From assembly GCA_039621445.1 (NCBI GenBank), contig CP154957.1, forward strand, positions 13,570,947 through 13,634,946: DNA of 64,000 bases. Reading direction: 5' to 3'. Every line of letters begins with the position of its first letter. Position 1 is the first letter of the stretch. Source of the stretch: Euglena gracilis (taxonomy: Eukaryota; Euglenida; Euglenophyceae; Euglenales). Position numbers and translations under genes: made by a program. Positions 42,080 to 52,200 of the stretch are shown piece by piece. The notes beneath the pieces are model-generated. The model had not been told where the DNA came from. It ran no database searches and saw only the letters and a list, made by a program, of their open reading frames with translations.

Positions 42080-42312
42080 CCCTCCCGGTATGGCTAAACG
42101 CACGGCAAACTTTGTGAATGGTCTTTTGCCACCTCCCCCTAGGACGGAACGGCTGCTCTTGCGGTATACCAGCAAGATGCCAAGAAGCCGAAGGTTGACC
42201 CCCTTCATGGCACCTTGCTGGCACAGGGCAACACAAAGAAAACGTCCGGCTCCGTAGGTGCAGAGCTTGCTGCTGTTGCCAATTTGGAGTTCTCCAAACT
42301 GTGTCTATATCG
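42080..42312 (+). pseudogene. PHD-gene 5' fragment, copy B
   Basis: After TTTTTTCCCGCAG comes MAKRTANFVNGLLPP (ATG 42090). A second frame starting near 42143 encodes DGTAALAVYQQDAKKPKVDP, LHGTLLAQGNTKKTSGSVGA and ELAAVANLEFSKLC. The two frames are offset by two bases, consistent with either a lost intron boundary or decay; CCTCCCCCTAG before the second frame could be an old acceptor. The segment is cut at 42313 by the next insertion. It restores the site interrupted in copy A at 22447. Confidence 0.55.
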
Positions 42313-43257
42313 AGAACTGTGTCCCAGACGCCGGTTCGGGCGGGAAACCTGTGCCTGGGACGCCGGTTCGGGCTACCGCCCGAACCGGCGTCCCAGGCAC
42401 AGGTTTCCCGCCCGAACCGGCGTTTGGGACACAGTTTTTGAAACCGTGGCTAGGGGGCTCCGGTTTCATGCCCGAACCGGCGGCTAGGGAATCACGGCCA
42501 ATTTCGCCCAAAATACCCATGTTTGGGGCAGTTTTGGGCGATTTTGGCCCAAATGGGCGGGCGTTCAAAAATGGCAGATTTCATACTTATGAAGGCATGT
42601 TACCCATTAACCGAAAGCTCTTTTAAAGGGCTTTCGACAGATGGCCACAGGATTCGGCCATAATGCATGCAGCGCTTATTTTCAGCGATCGTGTATTCCA
42701 AAATTTGATATCCTAATTTGTCAAATCCCACAGCTCAGGTTGCATATTGCATATCAAACGAAAGGTCTCGCCAACACCTTTCGCTTGGTACCCACAGAAC
42801 TCAGCAAGATTTCAAAGCGGGGCTCCGGTTTCATGCCCGAACCGGCGTCTGGGACGCCGGTTCGGGCGGGAAATTTCTGCGCCGAACCGGCGTCCCAGAC
42901 GCCGGTTCGGGCGTGAAACTGGCGTCTGGGGGACCCAAAATAAAAAGTGCCAAAAAGTGTCCAAAAGGGTTTGTAGACAGGTGGCATTCATATTTTAGCA
43001 GTTTTTGGGTGGTGTTGGGCCAAAAATTGGGGTTTTTTGAGCAACAATTTCCTTTTGGCCAATTTTGGAGAATTTCTGAAATAGAATACCACGCAGCATG
43101 ACAGAAATCTAAGGCCATCTGCAGAAAGCCCTTGAGAAGAGCTTTCGATCGATGGGCAACATGGCAGCTGAAAAGTGGAATTTCAGATATGCAAATGGGG
43201 TCCGAAAAATGCGGAAAAATGCGATCGCTGATTTTGAGGGCGCCCAGACACGGTTTC
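42313..43257. mobile_element. GAAACCGTGTC-type TIR element inside PHD element B
   Basis: The left end is AGAACTGTGTCCCAGACGCC and the right end, inverted, is GAAACCGTGTCTGGGCGCC. The 7-bp flanks tatatcg (42306-42312) and aacatcg (43258-43264) match at five of seven. Copy A reads through at 25581-25600 (ctgtgtcaacatcggcaagc), the empty site. It appears compound, with a second set of ends near 42426. CCGAACCGGCG/CGCCGGTTCGG palindromes occur three times. Confidence 0.72.
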
Positions 43258-43583
43258 AACATCGGCAAGCCTCTTATCCTGAGCTGGATGCTTTCTTTGT
43301 TGCCTGGACGGGATGGGAGCTGGAGCCCAGCCGTTGTTCGATGAGGCGAGCGTCATTGAACAATGTGTGGCTCAACGTGAGCTGCAGTCGGGAACTTTGT
43401 TCGTTTCAGGGAATCGCTCGGCAACCTCTTTTCTTCTTTGCCATTCCCAAAAATCCAAATTGTGTGGAGCTGAACAAAGTTGTGTGTGACGCCTGCGGTT
43501 TGGCATATCATTTTCATTGCCAAGATTTGCGGCGGCCACCAAAGTATGGCTCTTTTTTGTGTAAAGCGTGTTGTGTGCCGTGA
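43258..43583 (+). pseudogene. PHD-finger gene fragment, copy B, with intact C-terminal zinc ligands
   Basis: One frame encodes HRQASYPELDAFFVAWTGWE and, after a one-base lesion relative to copy A, another encodes EASVIEQCVAQRELQSGTLF. The last frame gives NPNCVELNKVVCDACGLAYH, FHCQDLRRPPKYGSF and LCKACCVP-stop (43581-43583). It thus has ligands 3 to 8 of the PHD finger, including the final CKAC pair missing in copy A, but the first CxxC (CGFC in copy A) is lost. Comparing the two copies indicates a Cys4-His-Cys3 finger at the protein's extreme C-terminus. Neither copy looks functional. Confidence 0.65.
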
Positions 43584-43743
43584 TGTCCGCCACTCCCTGT
43601 CGTTGTGCTCCAAGGCAACCTAGCCTTCTGTCGTGTTGTAGAGTGCCCCCGACCCGCCTCACCCGTTGAGGACCACCCGGCCTCTCAACCGCATGCCGAT
43701 TTTTCATGACAGCAATTTTTGCTTCTTGCTCGGGGTTGCCACA

Positions 43744-43990
43744 GATGCCCTAATGGAAAACGTGCCTGAACACAGATGCCGTAATGGAAAACGTGTCATT
43801 GCCACAAATGCCCTCATTGAAAACGTGCCTGAACACAGATGCCTTAATGGAAAACGTGTCATTGCCACAAATGCCCTCATTGAAAACGTGCCTGAACACA
43901 GATGCCTTAATGGAAAACGTGTCATTGCCACAAATGCCCTCATTGAAAACGTGCCTGAACACAGATGCCTTAATGGAAAACGTGTTCATG
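43744..43990. repeat. 63-bp tandem repeats, right side of PHD element B
   Basis: Four near-identical units of exactly 63 bp (starts 43744, 43807, 43870, 43933) with CTGAACACAGATGCCTTAAT and CATTGCCACAAATGCCCTCA. Because the unit divides by three, long open frames occur on both strands. Confidence 0.93.
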
Positions 43991-44037
43991 ACCACGAATT
44001 TCAGGACAGGCATTTGGCGGGCTGAACACGTTTTTAA

Positions 44038-45300
44038 TCTCTATATCAAGAACTGCGTCTTAAACGCAGACTCTGACCTGAGTCTGCGTTTCGAAACGCA
44101 GACTCGGGCCGAATAACAGACTGAGCGTTTCGAAACACAGACTCAGGCCAGAGTCTGCGTTTTTTTTTAGAAACACAGATTTAGAAACCGTGTTTGGGCC
44201 GATTTCGAGACTTTAAAAGTCTTAAATCTTCGCCCAAAACACGGTTTCAAACAAGAACAGTGTTTTGGGCCAAGGTTTTAGGGGGGCCCAGGGGCGACCA
44301 CGGCGCCTTCGGCGCCGCGGTCCCCGCCCCTGGGCTCCCCCTAACTCTTGGCCCAAACACAGTTCTTGACACAAAGCCATGTTGCTAATGTCAAAAAAAT
44401 TGCAATACAGGCGTCGAGCCCAGAAAATAGGTTTGTCATTGCCAAATCACTCCTCACACGAAAGCTTTTCTTTCAGATGACCAGTGATAACAACTGGTTC
44501 AGGACAAATTTGCCGAATGCTTTTTCTGAAGATCTAGAAAATAATAATCTTAAATACCGTCCTTCCGTCTGTTCCATCCAAAGTTCAGCCAGCTGTGATC
44601 ACCTGGCCACAAAATTTGGTTTTTTGTCTGATCCATAACTCCTCCACAACCCCATAGGACCAAAAATGTCGAAAAAAAGGGAAATCCAAAATGTGCAAAA
44701 AGTCACTAAAAATTCCCAATCTGACCAGCAACAGATTTCAATGGAATGGAAATCGACCGACATAAACGGACGCCTGAATGGAAATCGACCGACATAACGG
44801 GCGCCTGAATGGAAATCGACCGACATAAACAATTTCAGCCTGCAAATCCGTTAATGTCAGTAGAATTTCAAGACAGGCGTCGGGCCCAGAAAATAGGTTT
44901 TAAAAATCAAAAACTTTGTCAAAAACTTTTTGACAAATGTGCTTAAAAATGACCATTTTTTGCGAACATCCAAAAAAAGTTGCCAAAAATGACCCCCTTT
45001 GGGTTACCCGAGGGTCGGGTATGGGAATAGCTCGGGGGGGGGGGACCTAGGTCCGCCCCCCCAAGCTGTTCCCCCCCCCGTACTGTTCCCATTGGGCCGT
45101 AAAGGGTGGGGGGGGGGGCATGGTAGGAACCAACATCCCCAAATTTGCAAATTTATGCCTCAAAATTAGGAATCTACATGAATATTTTGTCAAATTAGGC
45201 ATCACCGGCCAAAAAATTTTCCGAAAAAAATTGGCCGAAAAGGGTCTTTGTTCGGGTCACGGGGGGGGGGGTCACGGGGGGGTCACGGGTGGAACACCCC
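44038..45300. other. Repeat mosaic right of PHD element B
   Basis: 44041-44360 repeats CGTTTCGAAACGCAGACT and the GGGGGGCCCAGGGGCGACC foldback also found at 25925-26010. 44370-44650 parallels 26700-26990. 44755-44830 has 32-bp repeats. 45000-45130 has G/C runs with GAGCTATTCCC/GGGAATAGCTC phrases inverted relative to 38800-38850. Confidence 0.5.
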
Positions 45301-46083
45301 CATTGGGGGACCCGAGCGAGACACCGAAGGCGCCGAGCAAGGGTCCCCCAATGTGTATTCACCCTCGTTGGGTGCCTCTTTTGGGGAGCTGGTCCCCTGT
45401 AGGCACCAATTTATCGGACCCTTCAATCGGTCGATCGACCCTTCAACTTGTCAAGATCGACTGCCCAGAACCCCCCCCCCCTCATCCAGGAGGTGGGGGC
45501 AAATTCTGTTCACTTCCCACGCCAGGGCACGACAAGGCTACCCAATTGGACAATTGGAAGGCGGGGATTTTTTTTGGCAAATTCCTTCCTCCCTGAACAC
45601 TCCCCTTGAGGCACCCAACCTACAAGGCCACAAGCCTTGTAGCCAAGGCTTGTGGCCTTGGCTACAAGCCAGGCCAATAGCTTGGCCACGCTATTGGCCT
45701 GGCAATAGCGAGGCCAACCTCGCCATTGCTGAGCATCACTGCAAAATGTGCATCCCACCCTGCCCGACCAACAATGATCGCAGGGTCGCTTTACCACCAA
45801 AATGGCAGTTTTCTGCTCGGCTCATCAAATTTGTCTTTTTCAAAAGTTGATGCCGTTTGGCGAAACAGTTCTGACCTGCATCGACCTGCATCGTTGGATC
45901 CGGAAAAGTGTGGAAAAGCCAGCCGTGATCGAAAGCTCATTTTCTTATTTTAAGAGTGATGCAATGATTTTCAATGAATGTCGGTTTTGTTGTCAAGGTT
46001 GGTGCAGTTAAGCGTTGCCTGCTGATATTATTTCTTACAAAGTTTCGCGATAATTTGTTGTGAACATTGGTCAGAGTCCTAAA
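45301..46083. other. Region upstream of the Pumilio gene
   Basis: 45300-45410 is a relic of the GGGGGACCC foldback. 45620-45720 is a cluster of short palindromes built from CAAGGCCACAAGCCTTG and GGCCAATAGC. From about 45740 on the sequence is unique-looking and presumably contains the promoter and 5' leader; I see no clear TATA box or initiator. The ATG at 46084 is in a favourable AAAATGG context. Confidence 0.4.
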
Positions 46084-46245
46084 ATGGCCGAGAGTCAATT
46101 CATTGGCGGCCTTCTAACTGAAGAAACTGATATGCGGCATCCAAGCTTAAGAAATCAACCTCGTAACTTTGGGATGCCACCTTCGGTTGCTCCGCATGTT
46201 TTGAACGAGGACCTCATCTCCCGTCCCACTTCTGCTCCTCCTGTC
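46084..46245 (+). CDS. Pumilio exon 1 (residues 1-54)
   Basis: Starts at the first ATG of the frame, AAAATGGCC, and encodes [20 protein letters not shown] through [13 protein letters not shown]. The SAPP motif resembles the conserved N-terminal motif of plant Pumilio proteins. The donor is GTC|GTATGC. If unspliced the frame would stop at 46267. Confidence 0.75.
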
Positions 46246-49200
46246 GTATGCGCCAAAATTAATTCTTAGGAATAAAATCAACGGTGCTGATTCTCTCAAG
46301 GTGACGCACGCTTTCGAAGCACCACAGCCAGTGCACACTCCTCAATATGATGTTGATTCAGCGGAAGCCTTTCGTGCGGACCCAGCATATAGCAAGTGGT
46401 ACTACTCACAGAATCCAAGGGACCCAAGGCTTCCGCCACCAATTGTGCGACGTATGCCACCAAACTCAAATGAGCCAGTTCAAGTTTGGAATATGTTTTT
46501 TTTAAAGTTTGGGGGGGCCCGAGGCTTTGGGGGGGTGGAAAAATGGGCTTTTGGCTTCTGGGACCTTGAAACTGGGCCGTTCCCTTTCATATTTTGCCTC
46601 AAAAATACTGTATGAATATAACCCCTGAGGGGGCATTTTTTTCTTCTCCGGGGTGGGGGGTTATATTGGGGGGATGTTGTTGCTCAGAAATTTTGGGGGA
46701 TTTGGGCGTGTTCCAAATGCGAAATTCTTTTCCGGTGCTGTGTGCTGGGAAGTGCATGAAAAAAAATATATTTTGCATCGAAAAATAAGTAAACAGTTCC
46801 AAAATTTCCCCTTATTCAAACCAACCTGGGATTGGGGCTTGACTTGTTAACGGGATCAACATCCGCCATGGCCAGGGGAAGGTCTTGTTCCACCTTTTTT
46901 CCTGTTCCTCCTCTCACCTCAAACCCAGGCAACACTTGGGAATCGCAGCCCGACCTCCAATCAACCGCATTATCCCCCTTTTTTCTGATATTTTAGCCTC
47001 CCTCCCCTCAAAATTTGACTCAGTAAACTTGACTCAAAATGGATGGAAACACATTGCAATGACCTTTGAATCTGTCAAAAAAACGTCCCATCACACTCAC
47101 ACACAAGGGGCTTTTGTTATTTTGGGCGGGGGGTCCGGGGGGGCTGCCCCCCCCCCCCTGGAGGAGGCCGTAGGCCGACTGAGTTCATTAGACGTTTACC
47201 CGTGGCCATCCTTGCCTTGCACACACAAAGAGAATTACACTTCTTGTGTGTGTGTGTGTGGAAGGCAAGGATGGCCAAAACACGCCCAATGAAACTCAAT
47301 CGGCCTACGGCCTCCTCGGGGGGGGGGGGGGGGGCTGCCCCCCCCAATCCCCTTGTGTGCAAGGCCTTAGTCCTCCATGGGGAAACCCATGACTTTGTTA
47401 AACGGTTTAAAACAGAACTTGGGTTCAATCCCAGTTCAGAGTGTGGAACGCGGGGGGGGCCTTCGACATCCTTTCTGTATAGCCGTGGGGGGTCGACCTG
47501 CCTGCCGGCGGTCCTGGCCCTCCCCTCGGTGTGCCCGGTGCGTTTTTTTCTGGGCTTCTGCCGCCTTTGGCTCTGGAAGTGCCCCCTGCCAAAAATGCCC
47601 ATTTTTGGTTTTTTTGGGGAAACAAAATCAGCCAAAAAAAAAACACATCAAAACCTCATTTCCACCTCGGCACACAGCGCCGGATTTTTTCCAGTTCGGG
47701 GGTCCGGCTAGTGGTTTTCCCCCCAGATGTCTGGCCAGTGGACCCGGTCCTTAAACAGAAGCATGGCCCTGAAGAGTTAAAAAAAAAATCAAGAACATGC
47801 CTCGTCAGAATATTAGGCCGGACCCACCCAGTCGGTCAACCCAACAGGAACTCGGTGTGGGAACCTGGCCACGCATTTTTTGGTGGTCGCTGGCAACGCC
47901 AGCGACTGTTGACCGTGGTCCAACCCACAGTTCCATAAATTATTGCCCCTAGTGAGATTCATTACAACGACATATGAAGGCCGGGAGGGGGCTGGTACAG
48001 AAAGGTGGTACACGGCTGGCAGCACGGGTGTGGGGCCCAGGCACTGGGGGGGGTCCTGCGGGACCCCTGTTGAGGTCCGAACTCAACCAGACAAGGGGGG
48101 AGGGGGGGTTTGGGGACCCGAACTTGACTGCCTGGCCCCAGGCTGTTTTTTATTAACCCCGGGGGGGAGGGGGGGTCCGGAGTGCCTGTGAGTGCCTGCC
48201 CAGGCAGGCACTACCCCCCCCCCCGGGGGGTCAGATTTCGGCCTGTGCCCGGGCACAATCCTTTGAAAATGGGCCATTTTTGGCTCCCTTTTTTCTCCCC
48301 GCGCCTTCGGCGCCGGGGTTGTGCTAGGGCACTTTTGGCCGTGTGCCCTACCCCCCCCCCGGGGGGGTCGGATTTGGAGTTCCTTGGGGTGCCTGCCCAG
48401 GCAGGCACCCCCCCCGGGGTGGGGTCGGCACACGACTAAAATACAGCCTGGCCTGGCCTCCGTGGGGACGTTCACTTGTCTGACTTGATGGCCATCTGCC
48501 CTTTATGCGGTTTTACAGTCCCTGGGCGTAGATCCCCTCCAGGGAGGGTTTTTTGGGCTCTTGTCCAGGGGGGGGGATTTCCGACTTTCGGACACTTTGC
48601 CCCGTCCCTCTACACTCTCGTCCATTCTTGAATTCCTGCCAGCATTTGGAATTCATTGGCCGTATGTTGTGCGGTTGTTATGGTATATAAAGATATATAA
48701 AGACATAGAGATATGGAGGTTCGGCACGTCTGACGAGGACCCTCGGCCACCAGGGGGGGTCCCCATTTTGCCGTGCCGAGGGGGTCAGTCCCCCAGGGTG
48801 GGGTCCACCGTAGCGGACAGCCGGAACTTCCCAAAAAAATTCATTGGTATGGTTCGGCATGCCGTACCGAGGGGGTTGGCTCCCCATTTTGCCGTGCCGA
48901 GGGGGTCCGACCACCAGGGGGCCATGGGAACGCTGAAACATTTTTGGGGGGGAATTGGAAGTATAGGATTACCTGGTCGGCCTGACCTCAATGGTCGATA
49001 AGCCATAGCCAAGGGTTGGCCCGACCTAGGTCGGCCGGGATCGTCATAGCCAATCATCCGCATGGAGCCGGAACCCTCCCCCAGGTCCAAAAAAAAACCC
49101 CTTGGCTGTAAGTGCAATTTTTTTCCTGAAACCAGGTGCACCCCTTTTTGTATTTCTCGGGATCTTTAGAGTTTTGAGAACCCCCTCCCTCATTGACCAC

Positions 49201-52200
49201 ATGCATGATGGAGTCATCAGCTGTGGCGCCCACTTCCCATACAGTTCCCCCCTACATATTCTGCACTTCTGCTTGGCATTCTCCGTTTCCGTAGTACTCC
49301 ATTCATCCCCCCACAGCTCAACCGCACACAGCGCATCCAGGGATGCATTTCAAGGAAGGGGAAGATGTGGGTTGGCCATCCATTTTGCCGGTGCCGAGGG
49401 TCCGTCCGACCATGGGGCCATGGGGGAACGCTGAACTTTTTTTGGGGTGAATGGAAGTATAGGGTTACCTGGTCGGCCTGACCTCAATGGTCGATAAGCC
49501 TATGCCAAGGGTGGCCCGACCTAGGTCGGCCGGGATCGTCATAGCCAATCACATCCGCATGGAGCCGGGAACCCTCCCCCACGGTCCAAAAAAAAAACCC
49601 CTTGGCTGTAAGTGCAATTTTTTTCCTGAAACCAGGTGCACCCCTTTTTGTATTTCTCTTCTCGTAATCTTTAGAGTTTTGAGAACCCCCTCCCTCATTG
49701 ACCACATGCATGATGGAGTCATCAGCTGTGGCGCCCACTTCCCATACAGTTCCCCCCTACATATTCTGCACTTCTGCTTGGCATTCTCCGTTTCCGTAGT
49801 ACTCCATTCATCCCCCCACAGCTCAACCGCACACAGCGCATCCAGGGATGCATTTCAAGGAAGGGGAAGAAGGGAAGGTGCACGTCGCTGCACCTGCGCC
49901 GCATGCTGGGGGTTTCAGCGCGACTGCAGCAGCAATGCAGAGCTTCAATGACAGTGCTTATCAGAAAGGCCTGGTGTGACCCTGCTCAATTTTTGATTTT
50001 TTTTTGAAATTGAGTTTTCCAAATTTGTTTGTAAACCGACGCCTGGAATTGCATCCCAGATGTCAGTTCGGGTGTGTGAAGCTGGTGCCTTGACACCATA
50101 GATTCCTACGTGACCCCCGGGTACGGGGGGGGGGGGGGGGGGGGGGTGTGGGGGGTTTTTTTTCTCCCAAAAAGTTTTTCGGGCTGGTTTTTGTGTGCTG
50201 TGGTCCATCATTTAAATACTAATCATTTACCCCCCCCAATATTAGCCCCCCCCCCCCCCCCCCCCAGCTTCATAATTGGACGGAATTTCAAGACCCTCAG
50301 GGGGGCTATATTGGGGGGGCTTAATATTTGGGGGGAAATCAAACTTATTCGGGAGGTCCTCTATGACCTTCGGCAGCCTTCAATTTTGGCCAAATACCAA
50401 TTTTATGCCAAATTTTTCGATGTAAGCCTCCTATTTTTCGCAGAAATGTGCAAACACTTTCCAAAATAACATTTCCAGTGAAAATATTGGATGTATTGGA
50501 TATATAATGGATAATATTGGATCCACCCAAAATTTTTCCTTTCCTGAATGACACCAGTGACTGGCTCCACGTCGGGGGGGGGGGGGGGGCTTGTGTTTGG
50601 GCAGCAAAACCAAACCGGGGGGAGTGGGGGGCTTTATATTTGGGGGGGGGGGGTAGTCTGTGCTTGACATGCGGGGGGGGGATGAAAATGCCCCCCCCCC
50701 CCTATTGTCCCTGGGCCCCGGGTTTTTTGGCCCGGCCAATGAAATTCCTTTGGCACAGTCTTATTCCCCCCCGCTTATTGTCCGATCGGGCCTCCCGGGG
50801 GCAGGTCGGTGGGACAATATGGGGGGGGGTAAGTTTTTTTTGCGGGCTTTTTTTTGCGAGTTTCATTGTTGTCAATGCTTTGGGGGGTTGCAATTGTGTG
50901 TTTGTTGGATTTTATTTCATTTTTTGTCCATCTTCATTATTTCTTTTTTCGAGTTTTTCTGGGAATGGTTTTTGACACCCAAAAATTATTCTTTGTCATC
51001 AAAAGAAATGCAGACTTCTTTTCAAACTTGGAAGAAGCCCCAACCGACAAAATTGGAAGCCGAAAAAATTGGTGCCAAACCTGAAAATAGCCCGGGTGAA
51101 ATTGGCAGTTTTTTTTTCTCCAAGATGACTGAACTCAAAATGCTTGCGGAGTGCGGTTGTCTCTTCAGTCCAAAACATGCTGTTTCCTTTTACTACAAAA
51201 AAGGGGTGGCGGACGCCGGTTCTGTCCTGAACCCGGCGTCCGGGGACGCCGGGTTCAGGACAGAACCGGCGTCCGCCACCCCTTGTTTAAAGCGGCGTTT
51301 TAGAGACGCCGGGTTCAGGACAGAACCGGCGTTCACCCCCTTCGGGCCAGGGAGCACTTAGAAATACGTTCACTAGCGTTCCCCTTTAGCCCCAGGGGGG
51401 AACAGCCAAAACGTCCCAAAGCAAAATCTGAAAAAAAACCAGAGGATTCAAACATAAAATCTCTGAAACTCTAAAAAAGCCATGGGGGTTCCAGCCGTAT
51501 TCCCCAACCGTATTTCTGACAGAAAAAACAGTTTCCCCTCCGTATGTCTGAAACAACCCAGGGGGTCCAGCCAACATTTACCAGCCGCAATTCTGAAAAA
51601 CGCACGGGGGGTTCCAGCCAGCATTTAACAACCGTATTTCTAAAAAACCCAGGGGGGTCCAGCCAACATTTCCCAACCGTAATTCTAAGAAAAAACCCAG
51701 GGGTGGGCAGTCAACATTAAACCGAATTTTTGAAATAACCCAGGGCGGGTCCAGCCAAAATCACCCTGCCGTATGTCTGAAAAACCCCAGGGGGGGGGGT
51801 CCACCCAATATTCCCAACCGTACTTCTGAAAAAATCCAGTGGGGTCCAGCCAAAATTTCTGTAATGTGTCTCCTTGCTGGCAATATGTTTTGCCCTGTAA
51901 TCAGTGCAGCTGTAGCAACCTGTATGCCTAGCAATCCTCCCCACCCGCCTCAGAAACTGCAAAACGCTTGCCGTCAGTCATCCATGATATTTTGCACTCA
52001 GCAATTGTGCCTTTTATCCCCTTTCATCCAAGGAGGTTTTTGTTTCTGGGGTCACATTGACATACTTTTTTACACAAGATACAGTCCCAAACCGGACGCC
52101 GGGTTTTGGACAGAACCGGCGTTCCTAACGCCGGGTTTTAGGACAGAACCGGCGTCCGGAAAACCCGTGGGGGGGGGGGACGCCGGTTCTGTCCTGAACC

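Larger units (their letters stand above)
39520..44037. mobile_element. PHD-finger-bearing TIR element, copy B, with nested insertions
   Basis: Left TIR at 39520-39572 (TTTAAAAACGTGTTCAGAGC) and right TIR at 43986-44037 in inverted orientation. Its left arm is split by Mutator-like element 5 (39581-41840) and its gene body by a GAAACCGTGTC-type element (42313-43257). Without these it is about 1.3 kb, matching copy A. It retains the complete end of the PHD finger and a segment of about 50 bp lost from copy A. Confidence 0.75.

Noticed and set aside
43666-44025. A 21-residue-repeat protein encoded by the 63-bp array
   Set aside because: Frames are equally open on both strands and in other arrays of the same repeat, as expected from unit length alone. 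The array lies between a gene fragment and a transposon end.
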